Position numbers and translations under genes: made by a program. Positions 17,284 to 23,965 of a stretch of 23,965 bases of DNA are shown here, piece after piece. Numbering within the stretch: position 1 is the stretch's first letter; each line of letters opens with the position of its first letter. The notes under the pieces are model-generated. The model ran no database searches, was not told the DNA's origin, and was given only the letters and a program-made list of their open reading frames with translations. The stretch is from Fusobacteriales bacterium. GTDB lineage: Bacteria; Fusobacteriota; Fusobacteriia; Fusobacteriales; Leptotrichiaceae. The DNA is taken from the NCBI GenBank assembly GCA_031285605.1, contig JAITVW010000164.1, forward strand, positions 1 to 23,965. Direction: 5' to 3'.

Positions 17284-18300
17284 CTATCTTTTTATATCCA
17301 TACCTTCTTTTAAATATTTTTCCACTTCATTATGAGTAAATGTTCCTGCATCCCCTCTTATTGTATGCTTTAATATAGAACATGACAATGCGAATTTTAT
17401 TATCTGTTCAGGATCTTCAAAGTGGTTTACCGCATAAATCAGTCCTGCGGCAAAGCTGTCCCCTCCGCCTACCCTGTCCAGAATGTCGAATTCCTCCCAG
17501 TCTGTTTCTATTGTCTTCCCGTTTATATATAAAAACCCTTTTAATGCGTTCCTGTTTGAAGATATACTTTTTCTTGCTGTCCTTGCTATTATTTTTATAC
17601 CAAAATTTTTTTCCATTTCATGAAAAACTCTGTCCATATCCTCAGGAGACGGATTATTTCTGGAAAGTCCGTTTTTAATATCTGTCCCGTCATCTCCCGA
17701 AAGATTCAAAGGTTCTATTCCTATACACATATCTGCATATTCTGCCAGTTCTGACAATACATCTCTTGCTTTTTGAAAATCCCATAATTTTTCTCTGTAA
17801 TTCAAATCCAGGCTTATCTTTAATCCGGCTTTTTTTGCTGCTTCCATTGCTTTTTTAGTGAGCTTTAAGGCATTCTCCGAGACTGCCGGAGTTATGCCGC
17901 TTATATGAAACCAAGTATAATCTTTGAAAATTTCTTCAAAATTAAAAATTTCCGGATCGGTGTTTGCTATGGCAGAATCTTTTCTGTCATATATTACTGT
18001 GGAATTTCTTTGTGAAAATCCGGTTTCCACAAAATAAAGCCCGAGCCTTCCTTCTGTTTTTACTATATGATCTGTCACTACATTATTACACTTTAAATAT
18101 CTTATTACGGAATTTCCCAGATCATTATCGGGAAGAGCAGATATAAAAGCCGATTTCTCCACACCAAGATTCGCCATAGTAACAGAAACATTAGCTTCCG
18201 CACCTCCAAAATTCATATCAAATCTCTTTGAATGAAGAATTTTTTCATAATCTATTGTTGATAATCTACCCATTATTTCTCCTAAAGAAATAAATTTCAA
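17284..18300 (-). CDS. kdgK: 2-keto-3-deoxygluconate kinase (PfkB family)
   Basis: Phosphorylates 2-keto-3-deoxygluconate (KDG) with ATP to KDPG, the substrate of the aldolase encoded just upstream. It is a ribokinase/PfkB-fold protein of 338 aa. The N-terminal glycine-rich sugar-binding segment FGGAEANVSVTMANLG is at 31-46. The C-terminal PfkB signature DRVGGGDSFAAGL is at 275-287, with catalytic base Asp281 and the anion hole formed by GGGD. It starts 2 nt after the kdgA stop, so the two are translationally coupled. PfkB kinases are hard to tell apart by sequence, and the KDG assignment rests mainly on pairing with kdgA and a FCD-GntR gene. Other sugar kinases of the family are the alternative. 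Confidence 0.88.
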   Translation of the reverse strand: MKFISLGEIMGRLSTIDYEKILHSKRFDMNFGGAEANVSVTMANLGVEKSAFISALPDNDLGNSVIRYLKCNNVVTDHIVKTEGRLGLYFVETGFSQRNSTVIYDRKDSAIANTDPEIFNFEEIFKDYTWFHISGITPAVSENALKLTKKAMEAAKKAGLKISLDLNYREKLWDFQKARDVLSELAEYADMCIGIEPLNLSGDDGTDIKNGLSRNNPSPEDMDRVFHEMEKNFGIKIIARTARKSISSNRNALKGFLYINGKTIETDWEEFDILDRVGGGDSFAAGLIYAVNHFEDPEQIIKFALSCSILKHTIRGDAGTFTHNEVEKYLKEGMDIKR

Positions 18301-18302
18301 TT

Positions 18303-18947
18303 TTATCTCCCCTCTCTTGCTTCCTTTACCCTGTCTGTAAAAGCCTTTGCATTTTCTACTATTGCTGCTGTTCCTTTTTCTTTATATCCTTTTGTCAGAT
18401 CCGAGCCAATTCCCACTGCTACAGCTCCCTTATTTATCCAGTCCTTTACATTATCAAGGCTTACTCCTCCTGTAGGCATTATATTTACCTGCGGAAGAGG
18501 CCCTTTTACTGCTTTTATAAAATCTGCACCAAATGCACTTCCCGGAAATAATTTTACGATATCCACCCCTGCCTCCATAGCTGTTATCATCTCTGTTATT
18601 GTTAGACAGCCGGCCATATAAGGTATGCAGTATCTGTTACAAAGCTTTGCAGTATTTTCATCAAATCCGGGACTTACTATATATGTTGCTCCTGATAATA
18701 TGGCATTTCTGGCAGTTTCACTATCCAAAACAGTACCTGCCCCTATTTCTAATGTATTTCCAAATTCAGCTTTCAGAGTTTCTATTACTTTACCGGTACC
18801 AGGAACAGTGTAAGTTACTTCTATGGATCTGATTCCGCCTTCTATACAGGCTCTGGATATTTTTACTGCCTTTTCTCCGTTTTCAGCTCTTATTACTGCT
18901 ACTACACCGGAATCCAGTATATTTTTTATTGTTTCATACTTTTTCAT
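18303..18947 (-). CDS. kdgA: KDPG/KHG aldolase
   Basis: Class I aldolase that splits 2-keto-3-deoxy-6-phosphogluconate into pyruvate and glyceraldehyde-3-phosphate, the last step of the KDG branch and of the Entner-Doudoroff pathway. The 214-aa TIM barrel is typical in length. The Schiff-base lysine is Lys132 in VKLFPGS, the general base is Glu43 in SIEVTYT, and the phosphate-binding MPTGGVS lies at 157-163. AAGGAGG precedes the ATG. It is first in the kdgA-kdgK transcript, with a promoter at 18976-19003. No uronate isomerase, dehydratase or transporter is next to it, so KDG must be made or imported by genes elsewhere. It may also act on 4-hydroxy-2-oxoglutarate, as the E. coli enzyme does. 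Confidence 0.95.
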   Translation of the reverse strand: MKKYETIKNILDSGVVAVIRAENGEKAVKISRACIEGGIRSIEVTYTVPGTGKVIETLKAEFGNTLEIGAGTVLDSETARNAILSGATYIVSPGFDENTAKLCNRYCIPYMAGCLTITEMITAMEAGVDIVKLFPGSAFGADFIKAVKGPLPQVNIMPTGGVSLDNVKDWINKGAVAVGIGSDLTKGYKEKGTAAIVENAKAFTDRVKEAREGR

Positions 18948-18967
18948 ATTTTCCTCCTTACATATTT

Positions 18968-19003
18968 ATACTAATATACTACCATACTAATTTAAAAATG
19001 CAA
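18968..19003 (-). promoter_or_regulatory. Promoter of kdgA-kdgK with triple ATACTA repeat
   Basis: On the minus strand TTGCAT (18998-19003) is followed after 16 nt by TAGTAT (18976-18981). Three ATACTA copies (18968, 18976, 18984 on the plus strand) recur at exactly 8-bp spacing, the middle one being the -10 itself. The same hexamer forms the palindrome at the GntR promoter, making it a candidate binding element. Between here and the enolase terminator nothing else is assigned; a TTGACA at 19138 lacks a good -10. Confidence 0.55.
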
Positions 19004-19155
19004 TAGTCATTATAAAAAAATATTGCTTTTTTTACATAAAAATTTGATACTTCTATTAATTAAAGATACCGATTCAGAAAAAATCAAAAATTTTACCGTT
19101 TATTTTATTTATATAATGAACGTGGAAAAGCAACATTTGTCAACAAACCCCTCTC

Positions 19156-19187
19156 AAAAAAAAGGACTACATCAAATAATGTAATCC
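19156..19187 (-). terminator. Terminator of enolase
   Basis: On the minus strand GGATTACAT pairs with ATGTAGTCC (one G-U) around a 6-nt loop and is followed by eight T. It lies 17 nt past the eno stop codon. Confidence 0.9.
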
Positions 19188-19203
19188 TGTTTTATTTATT
19201 TAA

Positions 19204-20573
<1,370 letters not shown>

Positions 20574-20695
20574 AGACTTTTTTGTACAGAAAACTTATTT
20601 AATATATCGTCATTTCTAATCAAAAACAATCATGTCATTAATTTTTTTTATTTTCACTGCATTGTATTATTTAATATATTTTCTTTTTTAAAATA

Positions 20696-20723
20696 CCTGC
20701 TTTCCCGTTAGTGGAAAAGCAGG
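20696..20723 (-). terminator. Terminator of the peptidyl-prolyl isomerase gene
   Basis: CCTGCTTTCCC (20696-20706) and GGAAAAGCAGG (20713-20723) form an 11-bp stem with one G-U on the minus strand and a 6-nt loop, 6 nt past the stop codon. The minus-strand T-run is short (TATTTT). A T5 also follows on the plus strand. Confidence 0.75.
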
Positions 20724-20729
20724 CTCTTT

Positions 20730-22532
20730 TTATAATAATTTATCAAGCTCTTGTGTTGCGTATTTCAATGCCTCTTCATTTCTGATCTGACCTTTTATCT
20801 CTTCAAAAGTACGCTTTTTATATGGAACTTCAACAGTTTTTACCATTAGGAAATACCCGCCGTTTACTTCATAAGTCAAAACTTCATCCGTTTTTGAAGC
20901 AAATAATTTTTTATTGGCTTCTTCTACGAATCCTATTCCCGGTACTGCAGAATTTTCATATATTTTCTTAAATACTTCTTTTACTTCATATTTATATTTG
21001 TCCTGATCTATTACATCTGTCCATGTTACTTTTTTTTCCACCAGCTCTTTTTTCAGTGTATCAAGCCTGTCTGCCAGCTCTTTTCTTGAAGCTTCCGAAG
21101 GCTTTGGAAGTAACAGTATATGACTTACTTTCTTTTTATCAGTATTAGCTGAGTCTACATCCTCTACATAGATAATGTGCGATCCGAATTCTGTCTGAAC
21201 GGGACCTATTATTTGTCCTTTTTGTGCAGATTTTACTGCTTCAAGGAATTCCGGCACGAAATTGGTATTGGAATCTATCCATCCCAATTCTCCGCCCTGA
21301 TCTTTACTTCCGGGATCTTCACTTACTTTCTTAGCTGTTTTGGCAAAATTTTCCGGAGTAAGCGTTTTTTTCAGATCCTCTGCGCTCTTCTTTGTGTTTT
21401 CTTTATCTGCTTCTGTAGGATTGAAGAAATCCCCTACCACGTATCCGCCTACACTGTGTCTTATATCATATTTTCCCTGATCTGCATCGTATATTTTCTT
21501 TAAGTCTGCATCAGACGGGTTATATGAATCCACAAGATATACAAAATATCTCTTTCCAAGATCTCTCAGTTCATCTACACCCACAAAATCCGGTGATGCC
21601 TTAAGTCCCTTTTCCTTAGCTGCCTTACCTACCGCAACAAGATTATCAAGATCTTTCTGTATACTTTCACGGACTTTTGCAATAAGGTCTTCACTGTATT
21701 CTGTTCCGGCAGAAACCACCATCATAAGAATTCTTGTATCCATCAGTCCTTCTTTGAATGAATATCCTTCTTTTTCTGCGGCCGGTCTTACCGTTTCTTC
21801 ATACAGCTTCTTTATTTCATCATCTTTAAAGACTATTTTTGCTTTTTCTCTCTGTTTCTCTATTAATGAATTTCTTATAAGATCAGAATATTCTTTTCCC
21901 ACATAATCCTCTATTGCCGGTTTTGCCTGTTCAAAAGTCTGATCCTGAAAATCAGTATATCTATACATTTCATAATATTTTTTCAAATCTTCTTCGGAAA
22001 GCTTATGTGCTTTTTGCTGTGTTTCAACAACTCTTGTTACTTCGATACTTTCCTTTATCATTCTTTTTAATTCTTTTTCATTGGCAATTCCCATTGACTG
22101 CAGATAATTAAGAAAACTCTCCCCTTTGGCAACTCCTGCTTTTATCTCATTTATTTTATCATTAATCTCTTTATCGCTTGCTTTTATTTTCAAATCTTCA
22201 GCACTGCTTACCAATAAAGCATTTGATACTAATTCCCCCAAAATGACCTTTTTAATAATATCATCAGGTACTTCGCTGTTATCTTCTATTCCTTGCTGCG
22301 TTTTCATTGATTTTATCTGCATTATTTTATTCTTTACTCCGGCTACACCACGTTCCAGATCCAGTCTATATATTTTATGCCCGTTCACTTCTGCAATGAT
22401 TTCATTATTTTGCCGGATATTTTTTCCTGCTCTTATGCTTTCACCTATTTTCAAGAAAATGGGTACAAGCATAGCTGCAATGAATAAAACAGACAGTGGT
22501 ACCATCAGCTTTTTAAATTTTCTAAGTGCCAT
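20730..22532 (-). CDS. Membrane-anchored parvulin-type peptidyl-prolyl isomerase (SurA/PpiD-like)
   Basis: A periplasmic folding factor, 600 aa. One N-terminal hydrophobic segment (about 10-28) follows a basic start and probably stays as a membrane anchor, as in PpiD, since no clean cleavage site is seen. A long charged helical SurA_N-like chaperone region follows (about 45-350). A parvulin domain covers about 355-458, with GGELGWID (413-420), the F-x-P-E-F stretch and FGSHIIYVED (449-458). A second, degenerate parvulin-like unit opens with KVSHILLL (468-475) and lacks the GGELGW core. AGGAGG precedes the ATG and a strong promoter (22564-22592) drives the gene alone. Its likely clients are outer-membrane and autotransporter proteins such as those in this window; that is inference. 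Confidence 0.88.
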   Translation of the reverse strand: MALRKFKKLMVPLSVLFIAAMLVPIFLKIGESIRAGKNIRQNNEIIAEVNGHKIYRLDLERGVAGVKNKIMQIKSMKTQQGIEDNSEVPDDIIKKVILGELVSNALLVSSAEDLKIKASDKEINDKINEIKAGVAKGESFLNYLQSMGIANEKELKRMIKESIEVTRVVETQQKAHKLSEEDLKKYYEMYRYTDFQDQTFEQAKPAIEDYVGKEYSDLIRNSLIEKQREKAKIVFKDDEIKKLYEETVRPAAEKEGYSFKEGLMDTRILMMVVSAGTEYSEDLIAKVRESIQKDLDNLVAVGKAAKEKGLKASPDFVGVDELRDLGKRYFVYLVDSYNPSDADLKKIYDADQGKYDIRHSVGGYVVGDFFNPTEADKENTKKSAEDLKKTLTPENFAKTAKKVSEDPGSKDQGGELGWIDSNTNFVPEFLEAVKSAQKGQIIGPVQTEFGSHIIYVEDVDSANTDKKKVSHILLLPKPSEASRKELADRLDTLKKELVEKKVTWTDVIDQDKYKYEVKEVFKKIYENSAVPGIGFVEEANKKLFASKTDEVLTYEVNGGYFLMVKTVEVPYKKRTFEEIKGQIRNEEALKYATQELDKLL

Positions 22533-22563
22533 TTTTCCTCCTATTTTTGATTAACTTCTTACA

Positions 22564-22592
22564 ATTATATCAATTTATTGACTTTCTTTCAA
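22564..22592 (-). promoter_or_regulatory. Promoter of the peptidyl-prolyl isomerase gene
   Basis: On the minus strand TTGAAA (22587-22592), 17 nt, then a consensus TATAAT (22564-22569). The -35 directly abuts the T-run of the rubredoxin terminator, so the two units are packed with no spare sequence. Confidence 0.85.
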
Positions 22593-22619
22593 GAAAAAAA
22601 GCCACGATTTCTCGCGGCT
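22593..22619 (-). terminator. Terminator of the perR-ferritin-rubredoxin operon
   Basis: On the minus strand AGCCGCGA pairs with TCGTGGCT (one G-U) around a GAAA tetraloop and is followed by seven T. It lies 10 nt past the rubredoxin stop. Confidence 0.92.
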
Positions 22620-22629
22620 CTTATTTTAT

Positions 22630-22791
22630 TTAATCTAAAGCTTCAAATTGGTCTTTCCCTACAGCACATAAAGGACATACCCAATCCTCGGGTAAATCTT
22701 CAAATGATGTCCCCGGAGCTATACCGCTGTCAGGATCTCCGATTTCAGGATCATAAACATATCCGCATACTAGACAAACCCATTTTTTCAT
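22630..22791 (-). CDS. Rubredoxin (53 aa)
   Basis: A small one-iron electron carrier. It has the full rubredoxin pattern: CxxC at Cys6/Cys9 ([10 protein letters not shown]) and CPLC at Cys39/Cys42, the Pro-Asp-Ser-Gly-Ile-Ala-Pro-Gly-Thr turn (20-28), and [10 protein letters not shown]. The 53-aa length is exactly standard. AGGAGG lies 10 nt before the ATG, within the 29-nt gap after the ferritin gene, so it is the last gene of the perR-ferritin-rubredoxin transcript. In anaerobes rubredoxin passes electrons to oxygen or peroxide reductases such as rubrerythrin, superoxide reductase or flavodiiron protein. None of these partners is in the window. Confidence 0.98.
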   Translation of the reverse strand: MKKWVCLVCGYVYDPEIGDPDSGIAPGTSFEDLPEDWVCPLCAVGKDQFEALD

Positions 22792-22820
22792 ATTCTCATT
22801 TCCTCCTGTATTTTATTTAT

Positions 22821-23312
22821 TTAAACTCTTGTTCCCAATTCTTTGTCAAGAAGATACATTGATACAGTATTTGAAATACCTAATAATTTTATCTTATTGA
22901 TTATTTCAGTTACATTTTCTTCTTCTTCTGTCTGCTCTGTTACGAACCACTGCAGGAATATTTCCGTAGCATAATCATTTTCTTTTCTTGCTAATGCATA
23001 GATTTTATCTATAGATTTTGTCACTGCCTGTTCATGTCCGAGTGAATCCTTAAATACTTCCTCCGCATTTTTCCAAGAAGACTTAGGAGTATCTATGGCT
23101 GTGAGTATAACAGTTCCTCCCTTTGAAAAAATATAATCATATATTTTTCTGGCGTGTTCCTTTTCTTCTGCTGCCTGAAGATCCATCCATTTTGCGAATC
23201 CTTTGAAGTTTGCTCCTTCAAAATATGCTGCCATCGACTGATATATATATGCTGACTGTAACTCCATGTTCAGCTGTTCATTCAAAGCTTTTTCCAATTT
23301 TTTATTTAACAT
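22821..23312 (-). CDS. ftnA: Non-heme ferritin
   Basis: Stores iron as a 24-subunit shell, oxidising Fe(II) at a di-iron centre. With the start at ATG 23312 the protein is 163 aa and the ferroxidase residues fall on the E. coli FtnA numbers: Glu17, Glu50, His53, Glu94, Gln127 and Glu130. That, and GAGGG 8 nt before this ATG, favours it over the in-frame GTG 9 nt upstream, which sits on the ribosome-binding site. The protein is an all-helical four-helix bundle with no heme Met. It starts 17 nt after the perR stop, so it is probably co-transcribed and de-repressed by peroxide. This links iron sequestration to oxidative stress. Confidence 0.97.
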   Translation of the reverse strand: MLNKKLEKALNEQLNMELQSAYIYQSMAAYFEGANFKGFAKWMDLQAAEEKEHARKIYDYIFSKGGTVILTAIDTPKSSWKNAEEVFKDSLGHEQAVTKSIDKIYALARKENDYATEIFLQWFVTEQTEEEENVTEIINKIKLLGISNTVSMYLLDKELGTRV

Positions 23313-23329
23313 TTTGATCACCCTCTATT

Positions 23330-23740
23330 TCATTTTTTATTACACTCTTCACAAATTCCACGTAAATAAAAGTGTGTCTCGGTTATTTCTATATTTCCAA
23401 GATTTTTTAACTCAAGTTTTGATAAATCTATATCAAAATCTTCTATCTTTCCGCACACTTTACACTTAAAATGTCCGTGCGACTCCACCACAGCATCATA
23501 TCTGGCTTCATGGTCTTCTATTATTATAACATTGGCTACTTCATTGTCTACAAATAAATTCAATGTATTATATACTGTTGTTTTCGATAATGTAGGTATC
23601 TGACTCATCAGGTCTTTATAAATCACATCTACAGTAGGATGTGTATAAGTACCTAACAGATATTCGTATATTTTGATTCTTTGTAATGAAGGTTTTATTC
23701 CATGGGCTTTTAAATGCTCTGCAATATTTTCTACATGCAT
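23330..23740 (-). CDS. perR: Fur-family peroxide-sensing repressor, PerR type
   Basis: 136 aa, with a winged-helix DNA-binding half (KPSLQRIKIYEYL, then TLSKTTVYNTL at 50-60) and a C-terminal dimerisation half. The structural zinc site is four Cys: Cys93/Cys96 (CKVC) and Cys130/Cys133 (CEEC). The regulatory metal ligands of B. subtilis PerR are all matched: His34 (THPTVD), Asp82 (RYD), His88 and His90 (SHGH), and Asp101 in KIEDF. Fur proteins usually have Glu at that last position, so PerR is preferred over Fur. His34 and His90 correspond to the histidines that iron-catalysed oxidation modifies. AAGGAGGTGA lies 8 nt before the ATG. It heads an operon with ferritin and rubredoxin, a likely self-regulated peroxide/iron unit. 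Confidence 0.92.
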   Translation of the reverse strand: MHVENIAEHLKAHGIKPSLQRIKIYEYLLGTYTHPTVDVIYKDLMSQIPTLSKTTVYNTLNLFVDNEVANVIIIEDHEARYDAVVESHGHFKCKVCGKIEDFDIDLSKLELKNLGNIEITETHFYLRGICEECNKK

Positions 23741-23840
23741 TTATCTCACCTCCTTGTTTTTTTACATAAGCGTAGATTCCCTTGCAAAATCCGTTATATT
23801 TTATTATGTATTTAAGGTAATATCTTTTGAATTCATTACA

Positions 23841-23869
23841 ATTTTATAATACAAAAGCGAGAATGTCAA
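23841..23869 (-). promoter_or_regulatory. Promoter of the perR operon
   Basis: On the minus strand a perfect TTGACA (23864-23869), 17 nt, then TAAAAT (23841-23846), giving a leader of about 95 nt. A 16-bp imperfect palindrome, ATTACAATTTTATAAT (23835-23850), overlaps the -10 and may be an operator. It does not fit the 7-1-7 PerR box closely. Confidence 0.75.
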
Positions 23870-23965
23870 CTATTTTTAATACTTTCACTTTCAAAGTAAT
23901 GTATTTTTCTGGATCAACCATACTTTTGCCGTTAATTATTTTTTTCAAATTTATTTTCATAACAG

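Noticed and set aside
19138..19143. Perfect TTGACA (minus strand) as a second kdgA promoter
   Set aside because: No acceptable -10 lies 16-18 nt downstream.
23835..23850. PerR box at the perR promoter
   Set aside because: The palindrome has arms ATTATAA/TTGTAAT in the opposite arrangement to the 7-1-7 consensus TTATAAT-N-ATTATAA, so it is only an operator candidate.
23847..23965. Minus-strand open frame running in from the right edge
   Set aside because: About 38 codons, no ribosome-binding site visible, and it ends inside the perR promoter; such a frame is expected by chance.

Overview
The window is AT-rich, with coding mostly on the minus strand, strong AGGAGG ribosome-binding sites and many compact Rho-independent terminators. 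It combines Gram-negative surface proteins (two type V autotransporters, one with the N-terminal region typical of fusobacterial autotransporters) with Firmicutes-like features such as a PerR-type regulator and low GC. This points to the Fusobacteriota, probably the Leptotrichia/Sebaldella side. The assignment rests on protein style, not on a database search.

Layout. (1) 1-10112, minus: one giant autotransporter, more than 3,370 codons and cut by the left edge before its beta-barrel. Its passenger is a long series of degenerate repeats. (2) 10619-11908, minus: a PAPS-reductase-like protein with a DUF3440-type C-terminus (IbrA-like), in very AT-rich surroundings with inverted repeats. (3) 12464-15217, minus: a subtilisin-family (S8) autotransporter that is also a predicted lipoprotein, like NalP/SphB1. 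(4) 15649-16080, plus: a well-formed small-RNA candidate followed by a small cysteine-containing protein of unknown function. (5) 16081-16456: mostly non-coding, with terminators and perhaps gene debris. (6) 16457-18947, minus: kdgA-kdgK for 2-keto-3-deoxygluconate breakdown, with a GntR/FCD regulator. (7) 19204-20511, minus: enolase. (8) 20730-22532, minus: a membrane-anchored parvulin-type peptidyl-prolyl isomerase (SurA/PpiD-like). (9) 22630-23740, minus: perR, ferritin and rubredoxin as one operon. The 53-residue rubredoxin is easily missed.

How the genes fit together. The left 15 kb looks like an accessory surface module: a giant adhesin-like autotransporter, a surface protease that could process it, and between them a relative of IbrA, which in E. 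coli controls surface autotransporter (Eib) expression. The right 9 kb is housekeeping. It holds KDG to pyruvate plus glyceraldehyde-3-phosphate, enolase in lower glycolysis, an envelope chaperone that autotransporters probably need, and a peroxide/iron operon suited to an anaerobe.

Most worth checking are the small RNA at about 15683-15755, whose unpaired segment is complementary to the ribosome-binding site of the adjacent surface protease; the IbrA relative lying between two autotransporters with no IbrB partner; a T-box-like orphan terminator at 12258-12308; and a repeated ATACTA element at both promoters of the KDG locus.
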